The position numbers were made by a program, and so were the translations under genes. From an uncultured Rubrivivax sp. (lineage in GTDB: Bacteria; Pseudomonadota; Gammaproteobacteria; Burkholderiales; Burkholderiaceae_C): a DNA stretch of 20,179 nucleotides. Positions 9,058-16,792 of the stretch are shown here, piece by piece (positions within the stretch are counted from its first letter, which is position 1; every line of letters begins with the position of its first letter). The DNA is taken from assembly GCA_937967345.1 (NCBI GenBank), contig CALBTN010000213.1, positions 1-20,179 of the forward strand, written 5' to 3'. The notes under the pieces are model-generated. The model searched no databases and was not told the DNA's origin. It saw only the letters and a list, made by a program, of their open reading frames with translations.

Positions 9058-10688
9058 GCGGCTCCCTTCAATTGCCGGTAGCGCCGGATCAGCGCGTTGG
9101 TGGAACTGTCGTGCGCGAGTGCCGGCTCGTCGCTGGCCTCGAGCTGCGGGATGATGCGCTGCGCCAGCACCTTGCCTAGCTCCACGCCCCACTGGTCGAA
9201 GGCGTTGATGCGCCACAGCGCCGCTTGCGTGAACACGCTGTGCTCGTACAGCGCCACCAGCTTGCCCAGAGCGCCGGGCGTGAGTTGATCCAGCAGCAGC
9301 GTGTTCGACGGCCGGTTGCCCTCGAACACGCGGTGCGGCACCAGAGCCTCGGCCATGCCTTCGGCTCGCACCTCGTCCGCCGTCTTGCCGAAGGCCAGCG
9401 CCTGGCCCTGCGCGAACACGTTGGCCAGCAGCATGTCGTGGTGCCTGCCCAGCGGGTTCAGCGGCTTGGCGAAGGCAATGAAGTCGCAGGGGATCAGCCG
9501 CGTGCCCTGGTGGATCAACTGGTAGAAGGAATGTTGGCCGTTGGTGCCCGGCTCGCCCCAGTAGACCGGGCTGGTGTCGTAGTCGACCAAGCAGCCATCC
9601 AGCGTGACGTGTTTGCCGTTGCTTTCCATCGTCAACTGCTGCAGGTAGGCCGGGAAGCGCTTCAGGTACTGCTCGTACGGCAGCACGGCCTGCGTCTGCG
9701 CGCCGAAGAAGTCGGCATACAGCAAGGTCAACAAGCCCATCAGCACCGGCATGTTGCGCGCGAAGGGGGCGCTGCGGAAGTGCTGGTCCATTTCGTGGAA
9801 GCCGGCGAGCATGGCGCGAAAGTGCTCGGGGCCGATTGCCAGCATCGTCGACAGGCCGATCGCCGAATCCATCGAGTAGCGCCCGCCGACCCAGTCCCAG
9901 AAGCCGAACATGTTGTCGGTGTGGATGCCGAACTTCGACACGGCGTCAGCATTCGTCGACACCGCGACGAAGTGTTTGGCCACCGCCGAGGCGTCGCCGC
10001 TGAAGTGCGCCAGCGCCCAGTCGCGCGCGCTCAGCGCATTGGTCATCGTCTCCAGCGTGGTGAAGGTCTTGGACGAGACGATGAACAGCGTCTCGCCGGC
10101 GTCCAGGCCGTGCACGGCTTCCGCGAAATCGGTGCCGTCGACGTTGGAGACGAAGCGAAACACCAGGTCGCGCGCGCTGTAGTGGCGCAGCGCCTCGTAG
10201 GCCATCACCGGGCCCAGGTCGGAGCCGCCGATGCCGATGTTGACGACGTTGCGGATGCGTTTGCCGCCGTGCCCCAGCCAGGCGCCGCCGCGCACGCGCT
10301 CGGCGAAGGCCGCCATGCGCTCCAGCACCGCGTGCACTTCGGGCACGACGTTGACGCCGTCGAAGCGGATGTCGGCATCACGCGGCGCACGCAGCGCCAC
10401 GTGCAGTACCGCGCGGTCCTCGGTGGTGTTGATGCGCTCGCCGGCGAACATCGCATCGATGCGCTGGTGCAGACCGGCTTCGTCGGCCAGCGCCAGCAGC
10501 AAGCGCAGCGTCTCGTCGGTGATGCGCTGCTTGGAATAGTCGAGGTAGATGCCTGCTGCCTGCAGCGTCAAGCGCTCGCCGCGCTGTGGATCGGCGGCGA
10601 ACAGCTCGCGCAGGTGCATCGTGCGCAGCGCAGCGGCGTGGGTCTGCAGCGCCTGCCAGGTCGTGCTGGCGGTGAGGCGAGGGCTCAT
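9054..10688 (-). CDS. pgi: Glucose-6-phosphate isomerase
   Basis: This enzyme interconverts glucose 6-phosphate and fructose 6-phosphate. The 544-residue protein is full length. Visible features are the phosphate-binding SSKTFTT (residues 205-211), signature 1 DWVGGRYS (265-272) with R269, the catalytic base E355 in MESNGKH, H386 in TNGQHSF, and signature 2 ending FDQWGVELGK with K506. The ATG at 10688 shares its A with the stop codon of the upstream kinase gene (TGATG), which is a coupled arrangement. In the operon it can recycle fructose 6-phosphate to the Zwf substrate, or feed glucose 6-phosphate into lower glycolysis. Confidence 0.96.
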   Translation of the reverse strand: MSPRLTASTTWQALQTHAAALRTMHLRELFAADPQRGERLTLQAAGIYLDYSKQRITDETLRLLLALADEAGLHQRIDAMFAGERINTTEDRAVLHVALRAPRDADIRFDGVNVVPEVHAVLERMAAFAERVRGGAWLGHGGKRIRNVVNIGIGGSDLGPVMAYEALRHYSARDLVFRFVSNVDGTDFAEAVHGLDAGETLFIVSSKTFTTLETMTNALSARDWALAHFSGDASAVAKHFVAVSTNADAVSKFGIHTDNMFGFWDWVGGRYSMDSAIGLSTMLAIGPEHFRAMLAGFHEMDQHFRSAPFARNMPVLMGLLTLLYADFFGAQTQAVLPYEQYLKRFPAYLQQLTMESNGKHVTLDGCLVDYDTSPVYWGEPGTNGQHSFYQLIHQGTRLIPCDFIAFAKPLNPLGRHHDMLLANVFAQGQALAFGKTADEVRAEGMAEALVPHRVFEGNRPSNTLLLDQLTPGALGKLVALYEHSVFTQAALWRINAFDQWGVELGKVLAQRIIPQLEASDEPALAHDSSTNALIRRYRQLKGAA

Positions 10689-11362
10689 CAGCGTCGGGCT
10701 CCGGTCTTGCGTGCGGCGGCCCACAGCCTGAAGCCGCCCGTGAAGGCATTGGCGTTGTCGCCGGCGCGGCAGCCCGCAGGCAGCTCTTTCAACAGGCGCA
10801 CGTTGCCGCCGCCCAGCACCACCTCGTCGGGCAGCAGCGCGGCCTGCAGTCGCGCCACCACGTCGGCCACGCGCTTGCGCCACTTGCGCTTGCCGTCGCG
10901 CTCCAGTGCGTGCTCGCCGACGTGGTCCTCGAAGGTGGCGTCGCGGTAGGGCAGGTGGCCCAGCTCCATCGGCACGATCACGCCGTCGACGATCAGCGTC
11001 GTGCCCAGACCGGTGCCCAAGCCCAGGAACAGCATCTTGCCGTCGTTGTAGCTGCCCAGCGCCTGCATCGCCGCGTCGTTGACCAGCTTGACCGGCTTGC
11101 CGAAGGCCTTGGCAAAGTCGAAGCCGACCCAGCCCGGCCCCAGGTTCGGCGGCTCGCCCGAGGGCTTGCCGCCGCGCACTGGGCCGGGGTAGCCGATGGA
11201 CAGGGCGTCGAAGCGCCAGCCCTCGGCCAGCGCCTGCACCTGTTGCACCATGCGCGCAGGCGTCAGCTGCGGCCCCGAGTCCACGCGCCGCGGCTCGGTC
11301 TGGCCGCTGGCGAGGATCTTGACGTGCGAGCCGCCGACGTCGACCACCAGCACCTGGGTCAT
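10688..11362 (-). CDS. ROK-family sugar kinase, probable (polyphosphate) glucokinase
   Basis: This 224-residue protein belongs to the ROK/actin-like ATPase superfamily. The phosphate-1 loop DVGGSHVK is at residues 8-15. N95-D96 supplies the likely catalytic Asp, and GLGTGLGTT (114-122) forms the second phosphate loop. An ExGH-like ELGH is at residues 133-136. It lacks the CxCGxxGC zinc motif of larger ROK kinases and is shorter than typical PpgK or Glk. It resembles the small proteobacterial ROK proteins often labelled polyphosphate glucokinase, but the phosphate donor cannot be judged by eye, so I give no symbol. Its place between tal and pgi fits glucose phosphorylation. The ATG at 11362 overlaps the tal stop as ATGA. 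Confidence 0.85.
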   Translation of the reverse strand: MTQVLVVDVGGSHVKILASGQTEPRRVDSGPQLTPARMVQQVQALAEGWRFDALSIGYPGPVRGGKPSGEPPNLGPGWVGFDFAKAFGKPVKLVNDAAMQALGSYNDGKMLFLGLGTGLGTTLIVDGVIVPMELGHLPYRDATFEDHVGEHALERDGKRKWRKRVADVVARLQAALLPDEVVLGGGNVRLLKELPAGCRAGDNANAFTGGFRLWAAARKTGARR

Positions 11363-12459
11363 CTTGCGGCGCCGCCGAGTGCGGCGGCCTTGGCTGCGAC
11401 GCGCGCCAGCAACTCGTGCCACGACTTGACGAAGGCTGCCGCGCCGTCGCGCTGCAGCCGCTCGGCCAAGGCGCCCAGATCGATGCCGGCCTGGCTCACC
11501 GCGGCCAGCACCGCGCTGCCATCGTCGGCGTCGGCCGGCACGCCTGCAGCAAGCTGGCCGTGGTCGGCGTAGGCCAGCAGCGTGGCTTCGGGCAAGGTGT
11601 TGATGGTGAAGGGCGCGGCCAGCGCCTCGACGTACAGCGTGTCCGACGCCTTCGGATCCTTGGTGCCGGTGCTGGCGAACAGCAGCCGCTGCGCGGTCGC
11701 GCCTTCGTTCATCACCCGCCTCAAGCGTGCCGAGGCGAGGAAGTCGCCGTAGGCCTGGTAGCACTGGCGGCCGACCGCGATGCCCAGCTGCATCTGCAGC
11801 TCGCTCGGCAGCTTGCCGACGATCGCCACGTCCCAGCGGCTGATGAACACCGACGCCACCGACACCACGTCGGGCGCCAGCCCGGCATCGAGCCGGCGCT
11901 CGATGCCGCGCAGCCAGGCCTCGGCCGACGCACGGTACTGCGCGGCGTCGAACAGCAGCGTGACGTTGATCGGCACGCCGGCGAAGGTGGCTTGCTCGAT
12001 CGCCTCGAGCCCGGCGCGGGTGCCCGGAATCTTGATGAACAGGTTCGGCCGCGCCGCGCGCGCGTGCAGCTCGCGTGCCGCGGCCAGCGTGCTGCGCGTG
12101 TCGTAGGCCAGCAGCGGCGACACCTCCACCGACACCCAGCCGTCGACGCCGCGGGTGCGCTCGTGCGTTGGGCGGAACAGCTCGGCGGCGCGGCCCAGGT
12201 CGAGCAGCGCCAGCTCGAAGAACAGCGCTTCGGGCGACAGCCCGAGGCCGAGCCGGGCACGGATGTCGGCATCGTAGTCGTCGCTGTCTTTCAGCGCATG
12301 GTCGAAGATCGTCGGGTTCGAGGTCAGGCCGCTCAGGCCCAACTCGTCGATGTAGCGCTGCATCGTGCCGCGGTCGAGCAAGGGCCGCGTGATCGTGTCC
12401 AGCCACAGGCTTTGGCCCAGCGCGCGCAGCGCCGAGATGGCAGAGGATTTGTCGTTCAT
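11359..12459 (-). CDS. tal: Transaldolase
   Basis: This enzyme transfers a dihydroxyacetone unit between sedoheptulose 7-phosphate and glyceraldehyde 3-phosphate in the non-oxidative pentose phosphate pathway. The 366-residue length matches the longer Tal type found in operons with pgi and zwf. The signature LTSNPTIF is at residues 45-52. E112 lies in SVEVSP, the Schiff-base lysine K143 lies in NLFIKIPGT, and an INVTLLF strand follows (164-170). The ATG at 12459 has no recognisable ribosome binding site; the upstream bases are C-rich. It is the first gene of the seven-gene operon, so the operon promoter should lie in the 217-base gap to its right. Neither transketolase nor ribulose-phosphate epimerase is in the window. 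Confidence 0.94.
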   Translation of the reverse strand: MNDKSSAISALRALGQSLWLDTITRPLLDRGTMQRYIDELGLSGLTSNPTIFDHALKDSDDYDADIRARLGLGLSPEALFFELALLDLGRAAELFRPTHERTRGVDGWVSVEVSPLLAYDTRSTLAAARELHARAARPNLFIKIPGTRAGLEAIEQATFAGVPINVTLLFDAAQYRASAEAWLRGIERRLDAGLAPDVVSVASVFISRWDVAIVGKLPSELQMQLGIAVGRQCYQAYGDFLASARLRRVMNEGATAQRLLFASTGTKDPKASDTLYVEALAAPFTINTLPEATLLAYADHGQLAAGVPADADDGSAVLAAVSQAGIDLGALAERLQRDGAAAFVKSWHELLARVAAKAAALGGAAR

Positions 12460-12676
12460 CGGGGTGGGGTGGCGCGCGCTGCATTGACGTTTGGCGGCGA
12501 TGCCGATGCTGGCTGGTCAGGCCAGCGGGCCGGCCGAGCGATTTCGTCGATTCGTGCGCGTTTTTCCTGGTTGCGGTGAGCGCTTCATCTTAGGCCCGAC
12601 CGGGCCCGACTGGGGGGTTGCGGATTCCAAGACCACGCCACTAGACTGCCGGCCTGTGTTTACCCTGTGCTGCCCG
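12460..12676. promoter_or_regulatory. Divergent intergenic region between tal operon and lytic transglycosylase gene
   Basis: This 217-base gap should carry promoters for both directions. On the plus strand I see one plausible sigma70 pair (listed separately). On the minus strand the best -10-like hexamer is TAAGAT at 12592-12587, but no matching -35 was found. No HexR-like palindrome, as found upstream of zwf operons in some proteobacteria, is visible. Confidence 0.4.
12618..12647 (+). promoter_or_regulatory. Possible sigma70 promoter for the lytic transglycosylase-usp unit
   Basis: A TTGCGG (12618-12623) is followed after 18 bases by TAGACT (12642-12647), matching three and four of the six consensus positions. 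Transcription would begin about 12654, close to the start codon at 12677 and almost on the alternative GTG at 12656. The match is moderate and the call tentative. Confidence 0.3.
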
Positions 12677-13699
12677 ATGGCCCGCCGCCATCAACTTGCC
12701 ATCGCCGCCTGCCTGGTCGCGGCGTGCACGGCGCTGGCTGCGGCACCACTGCCCGACTCGCAGGCGCCGACGCTGAGCCTGGATGCGCTGCCGCGGCCGA
12801 AGATGCCGCCGGCCGAAACCGGACCGGTGGTGCCGGCGCAGGTGCAGCGCTGGCGTCAGGAGGCGACCGACTACGAGTACGGCCAGGGCGTGCCGCGCGA
12901 TCCGGTGCGGGCCGCGCAGTTGTACTGCCGCGCCGCGCGCTTTGGCGATGCGCAGTCGCAGTACAGCCTGGGCTGGATGCTGACCAATGCGCGCGGCATC
13001 GAGCGTGACGACGCCCAGGCCGCGCACTTGTTTGCCGCCGCGGCCGAGCAGGGCATGGAACAGGCACGCAACATGGCCGCCAGCATGGGCACGCCGCGCG
13101 GCGCACCACCGCCGTGCCTGCGTCCGCCCGACGGCGACCCGCCGCCCGTGGTGGCGCAGGACGCTCGGGGCAAGGCGCCGATGTCGAGCCGCGCGCCCAG
13201 GCCATGGACCGGCGTCGCTGCGGCGGCGCCGAACGCACCCGAACCCATCGTGCACTTCGTCAACCTGATCGCGCCGGAGTACAAGCTGGCGCCGCAACTG
13301 GTGCTGGCGGTGATGGCCACCGAGTCCAACTTCGACCCGCTGGCGCTGTCCCCGAAGAAGGCGCAAGGTCTGATGCAACTGATGCCCGACACCGCGACGC
13401 GCTTCAAGGTGCGCAAGATCGACGATCCGGCGCAGAACATCCGCGGCGGCATGGCCTACCTGCGCTGGCTGCTGGCCTACTTCGAGGGCGACTTGCGGCT
13501 GGTGCTGGCCGCCTACAACGCCGGCGAGGGCGCGGTCGAGCGCTACCAGGGCGTGCCGCCCTACGCCGAAACCCGCAACTACGTGCAGCGCATCCTGGCG
13601 CGGCTGGACGGCCAGCGGCTGCACCCTTTCGACCCCACCGTCACACGGCCATCCGGCGCGCTGCGCGCCGCGCGCGACGCCACGGCAAGCGTGCGCTGA
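12677..13699 (+). CDS. Secreted lytic transglycosylase with Sel1-like repeats and SLT domain
   Basis: This 340-residue envelope protein probably cleaves peptidoglycan glycan strands. An N-terminal signal sequence (about residues 1-23) ends with an ALAAA|P signal peptidase I site. A lipobox-like VAAC at C17 means it could instead be a lipoprotein. Residues of about 62-134 contain two Sel1-like repeats, which are helical protein-binding modules. Residues of about 190-310 form a transglycosylase SLT domain, with the likely catalytic E216 in ATESNFDP, then GLMQLMPDTA (231-240) and AAYNAGEGAV (278-287). A proline-rich linker joins the two parts. I chose the ATG at 12677 because it begins directly with a signal peptide. 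A GTG at 12656 would add seven residues. The next gene starts two bases after the stop. Confidence 0.88.
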   Translation: MARRHQLAIAACLVAACTALAAAPLPDSQAPTLSLDALPRPKMPPAETGPVVPAQVQRWRQEATDYEYGQGVPRDPVRAAQLYCRAARFGDAQSQYSLGWMLTNARGIERDDAQAAHLFAAAAEQGMEQARNMAASMGTPRGAPPPCLRPPDGDPPPVVAQDARGKAPMSSRAPRPWTGVAAAAPNAPEPIVHFVNLIAPEYKLAPQLVLAVMATESNFDPLALSPKKAQGLMQLMPDTATRFKVRKIDDPAQNIRGGMAYLRWLLAYFEGDLRLVLAAYNAGEGAVERYQGVPPYAETRNYVQRILARLDGQRLHPFDPTVTRPSGALRAARDATASVR

Positions 13700-13701
13700 C
13701 C

Positions 13702-14124
13702 ATGAAGATCGCATTGCCCATCGACGGCAGCCGCTACACCAAGCGCATGCTCGGCTACGTCGCCGCGCACGATGATCTGCTCGGCAAGGGCCACGAGTAC
13801 TTCTTGTTTACCGCGGTGCCGCGGCTTAGCAGCCGCGCCGCCGCGTTCTTCGATCGCAGCACGCTCGACGAGCACTACGCGAGCGAGGCCGACAAGGTGC
13901 TGCGCCCGGCGCGCAGTTTTGCCGAAAGACGCGGCTGGACCGTCCACACCGCGCACGCCGCCGGCCATGCGGCCGACGAGATCGCCGCTTTCGCCAAGGC
14001 GCGCCGGGTGGAGCTGATCGTGATGGGTGCGCATGGCCACTCGGCGCTGGCCAGCGTGGTGCTCGGCTCGGTGACCCAAGGCGTGCTCGCGCGCTGCAAG
14101 CTGCCGGTGCTGCTGGTGCGCTGA
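13702..14124 (+). CDS. Universal stress protein, UspA family
   Basis: This 140-residue single-domain Usp is cytoplasmic and probably binds ATP. The nucleotide signature G-2x-G-9x-G-S is complete at residues 109-123 (G109, G112, G122, S123), and the usual D8 follows the first strand (LPIDGS). Partners and role are unknown; such proteins are typically induced by starvation, respiratory or redox stress. The ATG at 13702 is two bases after the upstream lytic transglycosylase stop, so it probably depends on that transcript and on reinitiation. The frame extends upstream without a stop, but that part overlaps the transglycosylase gene and is not coding. Confidence 0.92.
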   Translation: MKIALPIDGSRYTKRMLGYVAAHDDLLGKGHEYFLFTAVPRLSSRAAAFFDRSTLDEHYASEADKVLRPARSFAERRGWTVHTAHAAGHAADEIAAFAKARRVELIVMGAHGHSALASVVLGSVTQGVLARCKLPVLLVR

Positions 14125-14133
14125 GCGCAGCCC

Positions 14134-14205
14134 GAGCGCACGGCGCCCGGGCGCGTCACCGGTGTTTCAAGCGCGCGGCACCGCCCGCGCATTGCCCGTG
14201 CGCTC
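14134..14205. repeat. Inverted repeat between convergent genes, possible bidirectional terminator
   Basis: A perfect 10-base inverted repeat pairs GAGCGCACGG (14134-14143) with CCGTGCGCTC (14196-14205) around a GC-rich loop. The loop region also holds the 12-base palindrome GCGCCCGGGCGC (14143-14154). It lies between the stops of usp and the AhpD-like gene, overlapping the latter's last bases. There is no T-run, so a classical intrinsic terminator is not shown. Confidence 0.35.
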
Positions 14206-14794
14206 AGGCTTTGCTGCGCGGCACGCGGCCCATCAGGTAGAACTCGTCGTTCGGGCGCATGCCGCTCAGGTTGGCCAGCCGGTTGCTCAGCCCGAAGAAC
14301 GCGGTGATCGCGCCGATGTCCCAGACGTCCTCGTCGTCGAAGCCGTGCGCGCGCAGCGCGGCGAAGTCGGCGTCGTCGATCGCGCCCGAGTTGGTGCACA
14401 CCTTCATCGCGAAGTCGAGCATCGCGCGTTGGCGCGGCGTGATGTCGGCCTTGCGGTAGTTGGTGGCCAGCTGGTCGGCGATCAGCGGCTTCTTCTCGTA
14501 CACGCGCAGGATCGCGCCGTGCGCGACCACGCAGTACAGGCACTGGTTCACGCTCGAGGTGGCGACGATGATCATCTCGCGCTCGCCCTTGCTCAGGCTG
14601 CCCGTGTCCTTGACCAGCAGCGCGTCGTGGTAGGCCATGAACGCGCGCCACTCGGCCGGCCGGTGCGCCAGCGCGAGGAACACGTTGGGCACGAAGCCGG
14701 CCTTGGCCTGCACCTCGAGGATGCGCGTGCGCAGGTCTTCGGGCAGGTCGTTCAGTTCGGGCACCGGGTAGCGGCTGATCGGGGCTGTGCTCAT
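14204..14794 (-). CDS. AhpD-like peroxidase-related protein (carboxymuconolactone decarboxylase family)
   Basis: This 196-residue alpha-helical protein belongs to the AhpD/CMD superfamily, in the branch usually called peroxidase-related enzyme. The redox motif is complete: Glu at 71/73 in GEREMI, C85-x-x-C88 in QCLYC, and H92. This supports thiol-dependent peroxide reduction, although the physiological substrate and reductant are not known. No signal peptide is present. The ATG at 14794 overlaps the stop of msbA as ATGA and has a strong ribosome binding site, AAGGAG, at 14802-14807 inside the end of msbA. A second AAGGAG at 14811-14816 lies further upstream. The gene is therefore co-transcribed with and probably translationally coupled to msbA. 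Confidence 0.88.
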   Translation of the reverse strand: MSTAPISRYPVPELNDLPEDLRTRILEVQAKAGFVPNVFLALAHRPAEWRAFMAYHDALLVKDTGSLSKGEREMIIVATSSVNQCLYCVVAHGAILRVYEKKPLIADQLATNYRKADITPRQRAMLDFAMKVCTNSGAIDDADFAALRAHGFDDEDVWDIGAITAFFGLSNRLANLSGMRPNDEFYLMGRVPRSKA

Positions 14795-16557
14795 GCGATT
14801 TCTCCTTGGGCTCCTTGGGTCTTGCCGCCGAACTGCATCGCGTGCAGCCGGGCGTACAGGCCGCCGTGCGCGAGCAGCTCACGGTGCGTGCCTTGTTCGA
14901 CGACGCGGCCGGCGTCCATCGCCACCACGCGGTCGGCGTGCTCGATCGTCGACAACCGGTGCGCGATGACCAGCGTGGTGCGGCCTTGCATCAGCCGCTC
15001 CAGCGCTTGCTGCACCGCGCGCTCGGATTCGCTGTCCAGCGCCGAGGTGGCCTCGTCGAGGATCAGGATCGGTGCGTCCTTGTAGATCGCGCGCGCGATC
15101 GCCAGACGCTGGCGCTGGCCGCCCGACAGCTGGCTGCCGTTGTGGCCGATGTAGGTGTCCAGCCCCTGCGGCAGGCCGTCGGCGAAGTCGAGCAGGTTGG
15201 CGCTGCGCAGTGCCGCGCGCACCCGTTCGCGGTCGAGCGGCGCGCTGCCGCCGGCGCCGAGCGCGACGTTCATCGCCACGCTGTCGTTGAACAGCACCAC
15301 GTCCTGGCTGACCAGCGCGAACTGGCGGCGCAACGCGGCGACGTCCCACTGCGCCAGCGGCACGCCGTCGAGCAGCACTTCGCCGGCGCTGGCGTCGACG
15401 AAGCGCGGCAGCAGGTGCACCAGCGTGGACTTGCCCGCGCCCGACGGGCCGACCAGCGCCACCGTCTCGCCGGCGTGCACGCGCAGGTTCAGCCGGTCCA
15501 GCGCCAGCGCGTGCTCCTCGCCGTAGCGCACGCTGACCTCGCGCAGCTCGATCTCGCCGCGCACGGTGCCGGGTGCATGACTGCCGTGCGGCTCGCGCGG
15601 GCTGGAGTCGATCAACGTGATGCCGCGCTCGAGCGCGGTGGTGCCGCGGGTGATCTGCCCGCTGACGTCGGACAGCTTCTTGATCGGCGCCAGCAGCATC
15701 AGCATCGCGGTGATGAACGACGCGAAGCCGCCCACCGTGGTGCCGCCGGTTCGGCTTTGCCACAGCGCGACGACGATCACGCCGGAGATCGCGAAGGCGG
15801 TCATCGTCTGCGTCACCGGCGTCATCAGCGCGCCGGCGGCCACCGACTTCATCATCAACCGGCGCAGCAGGTGGTTCTGGCGGTCGAAACGCCGGGTCTG
15901 GTGCGGCGCTGCGTCGTGCAAGCGCACGATGCGCCAGGCCAGCACGTTTTCCTCGATCACGTAGGCGAGCTGGTCGGTGGCCTGCTGGCTGGCCAGCGTG
16001 ATGCGCCGGATGCGCCGGCTGATCAGCCGCACCGCCACCGCCACCAGCGGGAACATCACGCCGACGAACAGCGTGAGCTTCCAGTTCAGCCAGATCAGGT
16101 AGCCCAGCAGCGCGGCCAGCGTCAGGCTCTCGCGCACCAGCGACAGCAGTGCGCTGACCAGCAACTGCGCGCCGTGCTGCACCTCGTAGACCAGGATGTT
16201 GGTCAGGCGGCTGGCGCTGTGCTGGGTGAACAGGCCGGGATGCGCGTCGAGCAGTCGCGCGAACATCGCGCTGCGCAGGTTCACGACACCTTGGTTGGCG
16301 GTCCATGCCAGCGCGTACTGCGCGACGAAGCTGCTTGCGCCGCGCAGCACGAACAGGCCGATGATCACCGCCGGCACCATCCACAGCGCCCATTGCACGT
16401 TGCCGAAACCCTGGTCGAGCAGCGGCTTCATCAACGCCGGCAGCACCGGCTCGGTGGCGGCGGTGAGCAGCGAGGCCAGCGCGGCGACGCCGATGCCGCG
16501 CCGGCCGGACTTGAAGTACGGCCCGAGATAGGCAAAGCGCTGCATCAACTTGGGCAT
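14791..16557 (-). CDS. msbA: Lipid A/phospholipid exporter MsbA-type ABC transporter (permease-ATPase fusion)
   Basis: This inner-membrane half-transporter is likely to flip lipid A-core or phospholipid as a homodimer. The 588-residue protein has a six-helix membrane domain over about residues 20-300. The ATPase domain follows: Walker A GPSGAGKST (370-378), Q-loop Q418, signature LSGGQ (477-481), Walker B ILILDE (497-502) and H-loop H533. Length and domain order match MsbA. Related bacterial multidrug half-transporters have the same layout, so the lipid substrate is inferred from overall resemblance. I chose the ATG at 16557, although no ribosome binding site is visible. ATG 16545 is possible, and a GTG at 16626 would add an unlikely proline-arginine-rich leader. 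It is divergent from tolB, and no lpxK neighbour is seen. Confidence 0.85.
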   Translation of the reverse strand: MPKLMQRFAYLGPYFKSGRRGIGVAALASLLTAATEPVLPALMKPLLDQGFGNVQWALWMVPAVIIGLFVLRGASSFVAQYALAWTANQGVVNLRSAMFARLLDAHPGLFTQHSASRLTNILVYEVQHGAQLLVSALLSLVRESLTLAALLGYLIWLNWKLTLFVGVMFPLVAVAVRLISRRIRRITLASQQATDQLAYVIEENVLAWRIVRLHDAAPHQTRRFDRQNHLLRRLMMKSVAAGALMTPVTQTMTAFAISGVIVVALWQSRTGGTTVGGFASFITAMLMLLAPIKKLSDVSGQITRGTTALERGITLIDSSPREPHGSHAPGTVRGEIELREVSVRYGEEHALALDRLNLRVHAGETVALVGPSGAGKSTLVHLLPRFVDASAGEVLLDGVPLAQWDVAALRRQFALVSQDVVLFNDSVAMNVALGAGGSAPLDRERVRAALRSANLLDFADGLPQGLDTYIGHNGSQLSGGQRQRLAIARAIYKDAPILILDEATSALDSESERAVQQALERLMQGRTTLVIAHRLSTIEHADRVVAMDAGRVVEQGTHRELLAHGGLYARLHAMQFGGKTQGAQGEIA

Positions 16558-16663
16558 GGGGCGGGGCGGCCGCGGTGCCGGCGAGTCAGGCCGCGGCGCG
16601 CGGCGATTATCGCGTTGGCGCTGCACGGCGCGGCCGGCGCAGGGATGCTCGTACCGGGTTGCC

Positions 16664-16669
16664 TACAAT
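16664..16669 (+). promoter_or_regulatory. Probable -10 element of the tolB-pal-cpoB promoter
   Basis: TACAAT matches five of six sigma70 -10 positions and lies in the 235-base gap between divergent msbA and tolB. No good -35 is found 16-18 bases upstream. Transcription would start near 16676, leaving a leader of about 117 bases before tolB, in which I see no other feature. Confidence 0.4.
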
Positions 16670-16792
16670 CGCCGGCCAACGGCGAGCGCGCAGGCGACGC
16701 AACGACCCGCGGGAACTGCGTGAGGCCGTCGCGCTCTGAAGCTGCTCAAGGCCCCGCGTGGGCCATCGACGAACCCAACCAGCCGCCACCCA

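Noticed and set aside
12484..12512. TTGACG at 12484-12489 as a plus-strand -35 element
   Set aside because: The hexamer 17 bases downstream, TGCTGG, is not a credible -10 and the site is far from the start codon of the plus-strand gene.
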